Below are positions 26,628 to 34,227 of a DNA stretch of 58,694 nucleotides, in pieces (within the stretch, counting starts at the first letter, position 1; the number at the start of each line of letters is the position of its first letter). The notes under the pieces are model-generated. The model saw only the letters and a list, made by a program, of their open reading frames with translations, did not search any database and was not told the DNA's origin. The translations under genes and the position numbers were made by a program. This DNA is from an uncultured Bacteroides sp. (GTDB lineage: Bacteria; Bacteroidota; Bacteroidia; Bacteroidales; Bacteroidaceae), in contig USQO01000004.1 in the NCBI GenBank assembly GCA_900556845.1, positions 1-58,694 of the forward strand, given 5' to 3'.

Positions 26628-27896
26628 TTATTCATCGTGCAAAGCTTCTGCCGGCTGTATCTTCATGGCGCGGTATGCAGGAATACCTATGCCGATAACA
26701 ATCATCAGTGCAATGAGCACACAAGTCAGGATACTGCAACTCAGAATACGGTCCCATTCAAGCGTTGTTCCGTTGCGCCAGCTGTTCAGTTCCAGGTAAG
26801 CCAGATTATAATCTATCAGTATAGCAGGAACGCTCACTATGAGGAGTATGAACAGACCTTCGCACATCAGACGGCTGAATATAGCTTGGTTGCTTGCTCC
26901 CATGGCTTTGTGAAGTGCTATTTCCGAGCGACGCTGTTGTGTGCGGAACCAGAATGTTCCCAGCAGTCCCAGAAAAATATTCAGCAGTAAAAATCCCATA
27001 CCAATAAAATAGTTTCTCATTTGGTTGGCAGTAGATTGCTGGAAGTTTTTGCGGATATCTTTAAAGCTGCGTATATCACTGATATAGATATTCCCGATAC
27101 GATACTGTTTTTCACTGTCTGCTTTCAGGTTGGCTATAAAATTTTTATCCTTATCTGCGCGGACACGGACACAGAGTTCATTCTCGGCAGTGATAATGCC
27201 TGGAGAGAAAAGGTTTGCTCTGTCTAAATTATATACGATGCTATGACTGATGTATCCTTGCGTGTAATCATCGTGGCGCACATTTTGCAGGGCTGCTCCC
27301 AGACGGTAGGTATTTAATGTGTCTCCGAAAAGATGAAATTCCTTTTTCCCGACGAGGGCAGTCATGGGTATTTGGTATTTGCGGAACAAGTTATTTGAAG
27401 CTAAGAAATCGCCTTGCTGTAGTTTCTCGGCTAGCTGTTCGGATGTTTCGCCCTGGGCTCCCCGATACTGAAATACACGGACAAAATCAGGGGTTGCCAA
27501 TCGTCTGATAGTCCATAGCGGTGATTTTAGCGTGTCATAGGTTACTTCTTCAGTAGAGTTGCTGCCGTTGTAGGGATAGGCACCGACCGAAAGACTGACA
27601 GCTTCTATTTCCGGACGGTGACGGAGGCGTTCTGCCAGTTCGCGAACTTCGGCTGTCTGTTGCTCGGCGGCATCTGAATAAGGTTTAAATTCAGGACTCT
27701 TTTCAGTCAGTACTCCCATTTTAATCAGATAGCAGTGTTCTATATTGAATCCTCTGGGTTCATTATAAGTTGCAGCCCGACAATACAACATGTCGATGAT
27801 ATACCACATGACCACGCTTACTACCAGTAACTCTAATGCTAGCCACAGGTTTCCTCGCCATTCATTGTGTATTTGAATAAATAATTTCTTTTCCAT
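26628..27896 (-). CDS. FtsX/MacB-type ABC permease, type P, pair 2
   Basis: The 422-residue type-P permease has the N-terminal helix LALELLVVSVVMWYIID, a periplasmic domain, the motif RRSEIALHKAMGASNQAIFSR and three C-terminal helices ending in KIQPAEALHDE. It starts 7 bp after the type-Q gene at 27904 and closes the ATPase B-Q-P module. The leader of ATPase copy A follows its stop codon. Confidence 0.9.
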   Translation of the reverse strand: MEKKLFIQIHNEWRGNLWLALELLVVSVVMWYIIDMLYCRAATYNEPRGFNIEHCYLIKMGVLTEKSPEFKPYSDAAEQQTAEVRELAERLRHRPEIEAVSLSVGAYPYNGSNSTEEVTYDTLKSPLWTIRRLATPDFVRVFQYRGAQGETSEQLAEKLQQGDFLASNNLFRKYQIPMTALVGKKEFHLFGDTLNTYRLGAALQNVRHDDYTQGYISHSIVYNLDRANLFSPGIITAENELCVRVRADKDKNFIANLKADSEKQYRIGNIYISDIRSFKDIRKNFQQSTANQMRNYFIGMGFLLLNIFLGLLGTFWFRTQQRRSEIALHKAMGASNQAIFSRLMCEGLFILLIVSVPAILIDYNLAYLELNSWRNGTTLEWDRILSCSILTCVLIALMIVIGIGIPAYRAMKIQPAEALHDE

Positions 27897-27903
27897 TTTC
27901 CGA

Positions 27904-29184
27904 TCATTTTAGTTTACCTTCCAAAGAATTTACAATATTCATTTTAGTGGCTTTCCAGGCAGGGATACCCGAACTTAGCAGATTGAGTATAAAGCAGAAA
28001 AGCAGTGCCCACCCGAAGGTGGAAGCATGTATCAGGATGGATGCATCTACCGTTGGAGGATTCAGGGTATTGCTATATTCTTGTGCGAAAAAGACTTCAT
28101 TGCCCATATAGGCAAAGGCAAAGCTGAGCAACAGGCCCACTACACCGGCCAGTAAGGTGATGATGAAATTCTCGCTTAACAATTGTCCCAGCAGTTCCAT
28201 GCGAGTGCATCCGAAGGCACGCCGTACACCGATTTCGCTTACCCGACGGCGCAGGCGGCTTTGTGTCATGCTGCTCAGGTTGATAGCGGGTACGATAAGC
28301 AAAATCAGGAAGATAGTAAAGCGCTCGCGGTGACTAGCTGCAAGGTCGGGCTCATAGTTGGAGGCCACAGCCAGTGCATTTTTTTCTTGGTCGTAAGGTC
28401 GGTTACGGCTGATAAATTTCCATCCGCTTTCGCTTATGGTTTTATTGTATTCTTCCATTCGGCGGTTGGCTTCTTCGCGGATGGCAGGAAAGTCGCTGCG
28501 TTTGTGTGCCAGAATTGTGCAGCTCATGAATCCCATAAGTCCCTCGTTCCAGGTATTTTCTTCCTGATTGGTAGAAGTATAAGGAATCCATACTTGGCCG
28601 TATGCGTTGGTAGCCAATGTAGAAACATCTTTTACCACACCGCAAACCCGGTAGGGAGCATGAGCTAGCAGGAATTCTTTACCGGTGGCCTGTGTAGTAC
28701 CAAACAAACTCTGTGCAACACTTGCGGTAATTACAGCCAGAGGCTGTCCGGCTGTAAAATCGGCTTGGCTATATGGTTTTCCGTCGATAAAGGCAAAATC
28801 GAAAACAATCCAGTATTGACTGTCTGTTTCGCGTACATCTACAGCGGTAGACGGTTGTCCGGGGAGACTGACGGGTTGGGATAGAGATGAAAAGGTATAA
28901 GCCGTTACAGCTTGTGGTGTTTTCATTTTTCCGTAAATCTCATTAAAAGTACGTACACTCATCGAACCGTTCGAAGTTCCTTTTTTTTCAATGCTGGCAC
29001 TTTTTACATGCAGAAAGCGGTCACGGTTACTTTCTGGAGCAAAGGGTTCTACCTTTACTTGTTGCATCATCACTACCAGCATAATGAGGAAGATAGACAA
29101 GGCTGTACCTGCTATCGTGACTGCACTGATAAGAGGTTGTTGCTTAAGTTGTGCCCATGCTTGTAGAATATATTGTTTAATCAT
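27904..29184 (-). CDS. FtsX/MacB-type ABC permease, type Q, pair 2
   Basis: The 426-residue type-Q permease has GTALSIFLIMLVVMM in the first helix, a periplasmic MacB-like core (including APYRVCGVVKDVSTL), RRRVSEIGVRRAFGCTRMELLGQ and three C-terminal helices ending in ATKMNIVNSLEGKLK. It begins 31 bp after ATPase copy B. It is visibly the closest paralogue of the pair-3 type-Q gene, but clearly diverged, unlike the identical ATPases beside them. Confidence 0.9.
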   Translation of the reverse strand: MIKQYILQAWAQLKQQPLISAVTIAGTALSIFLIMLVVMMQQVKVEPFAPESNRDRFLHVKSASIEKKGTSNGSMSVRTFNEIYGKMKTPQAVTAYTFSSLSQPVSLPGQPSTAVDVRETDSQYWIVFDFAFIDGKPYSQADFTAGQPLAVITASVAQSLFGTTQATGKEFLLAHAPYRVCGVVKDVSTLATNAYGQVWIPYTSTNQEENTWNEGLMGFMSCTILAHKRSDFPAIREEANRRMEEYNKTISESGWKFISRNRPYDQEKNALAVASNYEPDLAASHRERFTIFLILLIVPAINLSSMTQSRLRRRVSEIGVRRAFGCTRMELLGQLLSENFIITLLAGVVGLLLSFAFAYMGNEVFFAQEYSNTLNPPTVDASILIHASTFGWALLFCFILNLLSSGIPAWKATKMNIVNSLEGKLK

Positions 29185-29215
29185 ATTTTAAAGTATTATT
29201 GTCCCAGTAATTCAG

Positions 29216-29887
29216 TTATCCTACCTGTCGTCCGTCGAAGAAGCGTACCGTGCGCGAGGTTTGTTTAGCCTGTTCTTCGTTATGGGTAACCATTACAATC
29301 GTTCTTCCGTCTTCCTGATTGAGTCTGTGAAGCAGTTCCATTACTTCGGCTCCCATCTTGGAATCCAGGTTACCTGTCGGTTCGTCGGCCAGGATGATTT
29401 CGGGATTTCCTACGATGGCGCGTGCTATGGCTACACGCTGGCACTGACCGCCGGAAAGCTGGGTAGGCATGTGGCGCATGCGGTGGCTCAGCCCTACTTT
29501 TCTCAGCACTTCCTCTGCCAGCTCTCGGCGTTCTTTGGCTGAGATTTTGCGATACAGCAGCGGCAGCTCTACATTGTCTATCACGTTGAGCGAATGAATC
29601 AGGTGGAACGACTGGAATACGAATCCCAGATTCTTATTTCGAAAGGCAGCCAGCTCCTTATCTTTCATGCCTTCTACCTGTGTGCCGGCAATCCGGATGG
29701 TTCCGCTGGTAGGTGCGTCCAGCAGTCCCATGATGTTCAGCAGGGTAGATTTGCCACATCCCGAAGGTCCCATGATGCTCAGAAATTCTCCTTGGGCTAC
29801 ATTCAGGTTTACGTTTTCCAAAGCCTGTGTTTCTATTTCGTCTGTACGGTAAATTTTGTTGATACCTGTCAATTCAATCATGTTCAT
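29216..29887 (-). CDS. LolD/MacB-type ABC ATPase, copy B
   Basis: The protein sequence is identical to that of copy A, with the same Walker A (40-48), signature (144-148), Walker B (164-170) and switch His202. It is the first gene of the second transcription unit, driven by the sigma-54-type element at 29943, and lies 155 bp after the pair-1 permeases. It most likely energises pair 2, and pair 1 as well, because that pair has no ATPase upstream. Two identical ATPases could be interchangeable among all four permease pairs. Confidence 0.95.
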   Translation of the reverse strand: MNMIELTGINKIYRTDEIETQALENVNLNVAQGEFLSIMGPSGCGKSTLLNIMGLLDAPTSGTIRIAGTQVEGMKDKELAAFRNKNLGFVFQSFHLIHSLNVIDNVELPLLYRKISAKERRELAEEVLRKVGLSHRMRHMPTQLSGGQCQRVAIARAIVGNPEIILADEPTGNLDSKMGAEVMELLHRLNQEDGRTIVMVTHNEEQAKQTSRTVRFFDGRQVG

Positions 29888-29942
29888 AATTTTAAGTGTT
29901 TATCTGGTTATTATTTATGTTTTCAAAATTCACGATTTATAA

Positions 29943-29959
29943 ATCAAAAGTCGTGCCAA
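29943..29959 (-). promoter_or_regulatory. Sigma-54 -24/-12 promoter of ATPase copy B
   Basis: The minus strand reads TTGGCACGACTTTTGAT, the same element as at 26528. It lies in about 50 identical bases shared by the two leaders, whereas the sequence between promoter and ATG has diverged. Confidence 0.75.
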
Positions 29960-30002
29960 AATATTTGTTTGTTGATTATCAGTTGTTTATATAAATTAGG
30001 GC

Positions 30003-30020
30003 GTGTCCGATAATGAACAC
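30003..30020. promoter_or_regulatory. Dyad GTGTCC-N6-GAACAC, probable activator site B
   Basis: The dyad is centred exactly 67 bp upstream of the -13/-12 pair at 29944-29945. A second, imperfect site sharing TGTCCGTTTTCGG with the hlyD leader sits at 30022-30034. Confidence 0.6.
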
Positions 30021-30042
30021 TTGTCCGTTTTCGGTGTTCGTT

Positions 30043-31353
30043 TTATTCATCGCGCAATGCTTCCATGGGTTGGATTTTTGCTGCGCGTTTTACCGGAATA
30101 CAAGTTCCGACAAGTGAAACCAGCAGCAGTATCAGATAGCTAAGTGCCAATACGGTTAGGAAATGGATGCCAAAACAGTTTTGTCCGTATGCCGGATTAG
30201 GTATGAAATTTTCTTTTGTTTCGGGAGTGTACATGCCATTGGTATACGCCAGATAAAGCAAAAAGGGAACTACTATCACAAAGGCAATTGTAACCAGCAA
30301 TCCGGATTCGAGCAGGAATTGGCGGACAATGTTGTTTTGGGTAGCTCCCAAGCTACGCATGATTCCGATTTCCTCACGACGGGCATTGCAGCGTATCCAG
30401 AAAGTGCCTACCATACCTAAAAAGGTGCATAAGATTGCAAATCCGGTCAGGGCATACTGTAAACGAAGTTTGTTGGCGACTCCGCTTTTCATCGCATACA
30501 AGTTGCTCAATGTAGCAAAATCTTTCAGGTTGTCGAAGTAGAGATTACCTGCAGAAAGTTGTGGACCGACTTCCTGTTCGAAGCGTCGTTTGAAACCAGC
30601 AGCATCCACACCTGGTTTCACACGGACAACAATACTATATACCCTGATCATCTGTTCTTTCCCTTCCATTTTTCCAAACGTAGAGATAACCAGCGGATAG
30701 GGTTGTTCGTAATCACGGTGCTTGAAATCGCTGAATACTCCTGCTATTTCCTGACTTTCTCCATTGCTATATACTTTTTTCCCGATAACCTGGTTGGTAC
30801 CGAATAATAACACAGCCAGTCTTTCCGAAAGGAAAACTTTTCCTTCGGGTTGTGGGGGTATCTGGATGTCTGCTCCCGTACGGGCATCTTTGATGCCGTA
30901 TGTTTGGAAGATATTGCTTCCTTCTACAGTGAAAAAATTATATTGCTGTGCACTTACAAATTCTTTTTTGGAATCAACGGAAGTCGTATCTGCATACAGT
31001 TGTGTTCCTGCCCATGAATTTGTGTTCGGAAAACTCCATGAAGTTGCTACAAACCAGCTTGCAATTTCGGGCTGGCTGCGTATTGTACGTATGATTCGTT
31101 CGTAGGCCGCCAGATTCAAAGAGTCTGTTGCCATGTCGGGATTGTAATTTCCATGTGCTTCATCGTAACTTCCTATCGTTATTACGTATAGTCCATCGGG
31201 ATTATAGCCTTTGTCTATGGCGCGGTTAGTTGTCAGTACATAGATAGGGTCGATAACAAACCAGAGGAAGAAGCAGACAACGAGCAGTTCTAAAAATATC
31301 CAGCCGTTCTGCCGACGCTGGTTCCACATTTGGTGTAAAATAGTTTTCAGCAT
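30043..31353 (-). CDS. FtsX/MacB-type ABC permease, type P, pair 1
   Basis: The 436-residue type-P permease has the N-terminal helix FLELLVVCFFLWFVID, a large periplasmic domain, the motif RREEIGIMRSLGATQNNIVRQ and three C-terminal helices ending in KIQPMEALRDE. It is the most divergent of the type-P group (IGIMRSLGAT instead of IALxxAxGA). It starts 8 bp after its type-Q partner. Confidence 0.9.
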   Translation of the reverse strand: MLKTILHQMWNQRRQNGWIFLELLVVCFFLWFVIDPIYVLTTNRAIDKGYNPDGLYVITIGSYDEAHGNYNPDMATDSLNLAAYERIIRTIRSQPEIASWFVATSWSFPNTNSWAGTQLYADTTSVDSKKEFVSAQQYNFFTVEGSNIFQTYGIKDARTGADIQIPPQPEGKVFLSERLAVLLFGTNQVIGKKVYSNGESQEIAGVFSDFKHRDYEQPYPLVISTFGKMEGKEQMIRVYSIVVRVKPGVDAAGFKRRFEQEVGPQLSAGNLYFDNLKDFATLSNLYAMKSGVANKLRLQYALTGFAILCTFLGMVGTFWIRCNARREEIGIMRSLGATQNNIVRQFLLESGLLVTIAFVIVVPFLLYLAYTNGMYTPETKENFIPNPAYGQNCFGIHFLTVLALSYLILLLVSLVGTCIPVKRAAKIQPMEALRDE

Positions 31354-31361
31354 AATTCAGT

Positions 31362-32666
31362 TTATCTTTTCGTATTTAACGATTCTATAATTGGGTGGCG
31401 CAAGGCATAATGTGCCGGTATCAGTGCCGAGATGAGATTAAGGATAATGCACACTGCAAACGTACTGCCAAATACCATGGGGTTGAAAAGCATTTCGAAG
31501 GTCAGCGACGTAGGGATGGAAACGTTACTGACATATTTATCGAACAGGGTGAGAATCCAGTCGCTGGCTGTAAGTACGACAAGATAGGAGAGCAGTAGTC
31601 CTACGATTCCTCCTAGTAATGTGAGCAGTAGGTTTTCGCACAGTATTTGTTCCAGCAGTCGCCTGCGGGGTGCTCCGTACACTTTGCGTATACCCAGCTC
31701 TGCAATACGGCTGTTCATTCGAGACGAAATCATGCCGCTCAGGTTAAGAGCAGGGATAAAGAGTAGGGCCAATAGGATGTAAAGAAAGTTTTTGGCCAGT
31801 TCTGTTATGTTAGGGGCGTTGTTTAAATCTTGTCTGAAAGTACTTTTCCAATAGGGATCCGGCTGTCCCATCAGGTCGTAGTCGTATTTGTCGTCTTGCA
31901 GTACAAAATTGCTGAATTTTGTTACTACTTCATTTTGCACTTGTTCCAGATTGTCTGCATCGTCTACCAGTAAATAGGTATAAATGTTTCCTAACAGTCC
32001 GTTTGAGGTCAGTTCCTTTTTTACGTTGGATGCGTTGAGCAGGGGAAGCCAGAGGTCGGCAGCCGTATCGGGGGTGGCATTGGATACATCTTTTACCACA
32101 CCGCCTGCACGATAGTCTTTGCCGTTGAACAGAAAGTGGCGTCCTGTTACATTCCGGGTAGTGGCAAATAATTTTTGTGCCAATGACTCGCTTAGAATGG
32201 CTGTAGGTATTTTCGCCTCTACTTCGGACTGTGTGAAAGGTTTACCTTCTGTGAAATGAAAAGAAAAGACGTTCCAGAAAGCTCCGTTTACATAAAGTGC
32301 ATTCACTTCGAAAGGTTTGGTTTCTGTAGTCGAGACCTTATAGTTTTCCCAGTAACTGGCCTGTATGGCTGCAATTTGCTCTACATGAGGTAATCCTGCC
32401 AGCAGTTCGTTGGCTACGTAATACGAGCCGCCTCCAAACACCATCCAGCTTCCGGCTTCTCCCTTGGGGTATCGTTTAATAGGCTTGATGACCAGGGTTC
32501 TGTCTCGGTTGTATTCGGGGTATACAGGACCTAATTTCACGAAATAGATGATGAACAGGGTCATTATCAAAGCAATAGAGAGTCCTGTGCCTGCCACATA
32601 GATGACAGTGAAAAGTTTATTCTGTTTCATCAGTGTCCAGGCTTGTGTAAAATATTTTCCAATCAT
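31362..32666 (-). CDS. FtsX/MacB-type ABC permease, type Q, pair 1
   Basis: The 434-residue type-Q permease has GTGLSIALIMTLFIIYFV in the first helix, a MacB-like periplasmic core, NSRIAELGIRKVYGAPRRRLLEQ and three C-terminal helices. It is the most divergent of the type-Q group. It starts 26 bp after the adaptor gene, so adaptor and pair 1 form the first transcription unit, which carries no ATPase of its own. Confidence 0.9.
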   Translation of the reverse strand: MIGKYFTQAWTLMKQNKLFTVIYVAGTGLSIALIMTLFIIYFVKLGPVYPEYNRDRTLVIKPIKRYPKGEAGSWMVFGGGSYYVANELLAGLPHVEQIAAIQASYWENYKVSTTETKPFEVNALYVNGAFWNVFSFHFTEGKPFTQSEVEAKIPTAILSESLAQKLFATTRNVTGRHFLFNGKDYRAGGVVKDVSNATPDTAADLWLPLLNASNVKKELTSNGLLGNIYTYLLVDDADNLEQVQNEVVTKFSNFVLQDDKYDYDLMGQPDPYWKSTFRQDLNNAPNITELAKNFLYILLALLFIPALNLSGMISSRMNSRIAELGIRKVYGAPRRRLLEQILCENLLLTLLGGIVGLLLSYLVVLTASDWILTLFDKYVSNVSIPTSLTFEMLFNPMVFGSTFAVCIILNLISALIPAHYALRHPIIESLNTKR

Positions 32667-32692
32667 ATGTCTGTCGGTTAAAAATGTCTTGT

Positions 32693-33943
32693 TCAGTTTT
32701 TCAGTCGCAGTTTATTCTTGTTTTTATAGGAATTCATGTCACTGATGACTACTTTGTCGCCCGGCTGAAGTCCCGATTCCACTTCTACATATTCAAAATT
32801 ACTGTCGCCCAACTGTACTTTCCGTTTCACCAGTTCGTTGGAGTTGTTAACCACAAAAAGCTCGTATTCGCCCCGTCCGACGTAGTAACTGGAGTTGGCT
32901 ATGCGCAGCACATCTTCTTTTACGGCATTCATCACATATACATCGGTCTTGAGGCCGGAACGCAGGCGGCTGTTGTTGTCTTCGGCCAACTGTACGGTGA
33001 AAGAAATTACACCGTTCTTAGAAAGTGGAGTGACACTGCTTATCTGTCCTTCCAGCTTTTCATTGCCTATTTTTACGATGGCTCTTCCACCGGCAGCCAC
33101 ACGGTCGCCGTAGGTATCTGCTATCTCGCCCTCTACTTTAAAATGGCTCAAGTCGGAGATAACGGCCAGCTGGGTACCTTCGTTCACTTGCACACCTATC
33201 TGATTGTTGATGTACGTCAGGATGGCCTTGCGGGGGGAGCGTATCTGGGCATCGTCCAGTGTACGTTTCATTTCCTGCATGCCTTTCAGGAAGATTTCGT
33301 ATTCCAGCTGTTTTACTTTCAGGTCGGCGTTTTTGACTTTACGCTCGTTGGCAAGCTGCTGTTTCAGTTGTTCCAGCTCCAGCTTGCCGGTGTTGAAGTT
33401 CAGTTCGGCCTGATGTACGCGGTCGGTGGTTCCCGAGCCCAGACTGTCCAGGTAGCGTTCGTTCCGCAGCTCTACTTCCATGCGGTTCAGCTTCATCGCC
33501 GCTATCTTGACCTGCATTTCAAGGTCGCTCAGGAAAGTGCTGTTGTTTACTTGCTGTTGTTCCAACTGGTAGCGTTTCATCTGTTCCTCGTCCAGCAGTT
33601 TTTTATATTCAGTTTCGGTACTTTGCAGGTCCAGCTTTAAAAGAGGTGTTCCTACATCTACACTGTCGCCCCCCTTGCAGTAGACTTCTACGATGCGCGA
33701 ATTGATGGGGGTGTTAATGATTTCCTCGAAGGCCGGTACTACTTTGCCCGAAGCACTTACGCTTACTTCGATGCTTCCCTGGTCGACGGTAGAAAACGTC
33801 AGATCTTCGGCTTTTACACTGCTGCGCAACAGGGAGGTGAGCACTATCAATAGGGTTACTCCTCCGCCGGCTATACTTCCGTATTTCAGTAATTTCTTGT
33901 TGCGTTCTTTTTTTAATGTTTCTTTGGGAATTTCTCTGTCCAT
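32693..33943 (-). CDS. HlyD/MacA-type periplasmic adaptor subunit
   Basis: The 416-residue adaptor bridges inner-membrane pumps and TolC. It has a basic cytoplasmic start, one transmembrane anchor (about 20-40), the lipoyl half-motifs, a long coiled-coil hairpin (about 105-215, Glu/Lys/Leu-rich with EQLKQQLANERKV), then beta-barrel and membrane-proximal domains ending KNKNKLRLKN. I start at ATG 33943. The open frame extends to 34117, but that would run through the sigma-54 promoter and the terminator hairpin. It is the only adaptor for four permease pairs. Confidence 0.93.
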   Translation of the reverse strand: MDREIPKETLKKERNKKLLKYGSIAGGGVTLLIVLTSLLRSSVKAEDLTFSTVDQGSIEVSVSASGKVVPAFEEIINTPINSRIVEVYCKGGDSVDVGTPLLKLDLQSTETEYKKLLDEEQMKRYQLEQQQVNNSTFLSDLEMQVKIAAMKLNRMEVELRNERYLDSLGSGTTDRVHQAELNFNTGKLELEQLKQQLANERKVKNADLKVKQLEYEIFLKGMQEMKRTLDDAQIRSPRKAILTYINNQIGVQVNEGTQLAVISDLSHFKVEGEIADTYGDRVAAGGRAIVKIGNEKLEGQISSVTPLSKNGVISFTVQLAEDNNSRLRSGLKTDVYVMNAVKEDVLRIANSSYYVGRGEYELFVVNNSNELVKRKVQLGDSNFEYVEVESGLQPGDKVVISDMNSYKNKNKLRLKN

Positions 33944-33981
33944 ACTTGTTTTAAACTTTTTTATTTCTTTGCTGCGTTGCA

Positions 33982-33998
33982 GGCAAAATCCATGCCAA
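33982..33998 (-). promoter_or_regulatory. Sigma-54 -24/-12 promoter of the adaptor unit
   Basis: The minus strand reads TTGGCATGGATTTTGCC: TGGCA at -24 and TTGC at -12, with exactly 10 bases between GG (33995-33996) and GC (33983-33984). The predicted transcript starts about 28 bases before the adaptor ATG. Confidence 0.8.
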
Positions 33999-34030
33999 AA
34001 ATGTATGTACTTGATTCTTTGTAAGATAGC

Positions 34031-34062
34031 AAAAAAATAAGGTGTCCGTTTTCGGACACCTT
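34031..34062 (-). terminator. Hairpin plus T7: terminator of prmA and/or activator dyad
   Basis: Perfect 10-bp arms (34039-34048 and 34053-34062, AAGGTGTCCG and its complement) with a 4-base loop are followed on the minus strand by A and seven T's, a good intrinsic terminator for the upstream prmA. The same bases form GTGTCC-N6-GGACAC (34042-34059), centred 67 bp upstream of the sigma-54 -13/-12 pair, matching the other two leaders. It may serve both roles. Confidence 0.75.
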
Positions 34063-34108
34063 GTACGGATTTGTTGTTCGATATTGTATTTGTAACCGTA
34101 GTTTCCGG

Positions 34109-34130
34109 GTTTTTCACTAGAATGAAAAAC
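34109..34130. repeat. 8-bp inverted repeat in the prmA-hlyD spacer
   Basis: The arms GTTTTTCA and TGAAAAAC are perfect complements flanking a 6-base spacer. There is no T run, so it is not an obvious terminator. Role unknown. Confidence 0.5.
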
Positions 34131-34175
34131 GTGCGTCATAGCTTTGATCGGCATTGTTCTTTGCTATGAGAAAAG

Positions 34176-34189
34176 TTTACTATAGTAAA
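34176..34189. repeat. Perfect 14-bp palindrome TTTACTATAGTAAA
   Basis: This uninterrupted palindrome lies 39 bp past the prmA stop codon. It resembles a protein-binding operator more than an RNA hairpin, since there is no loop. Role unknown. Confidence 0.5.
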
Positions 34190-34227
34190 GACGAACTGAA
34201 AACCTACGGTTATACCTCGTTTTTTAC

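Larger units (their letters stand above)
25801..26640. repeat. Direct repeat, copy A (ATPase gene plus leader)
   Basis: This block aligns without gaps to 29216-30055 at an offset of 3415 bp. The coding part is nearly identical. The leader is less so, except around the sigma-54 element and the upstream dyad. Similarity stops abruptly at the ATPase stop codon on one side and at the stop codon of the upstream permease on the other. Confidence 0.9.
29216..30055. repeat. Direct repeat, copy B (ATPase gene plus leader)
   Basis: This is the partner of 25801-26640, gap-free at an offset of 3415 bp. Recombination between the copies would delete one ATPase and permease pair 2 in frame with the operon structure. 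Confidence 0.9.

Noticed and set aside
25801..30055. Duplicated ATPase block as an insertion sequence or composite transposon
   Set aside because: No transposase, terminal repeats or target duplication are visible; the repeat is a gene plus its leader.
32684..33640. Plus-strand frame of about 318 codons opposite the adaptor gene
   Set aside because: The minus strand encodes a clear HlyD-type adaptor; the antisense frame is Phe/Val-rich noise.
33944..34117. Extended N-terminus of the adaptor
   Set aside because: The extension would cover the sigma-54 promoter and the terminator hairpin and looks non-coding.
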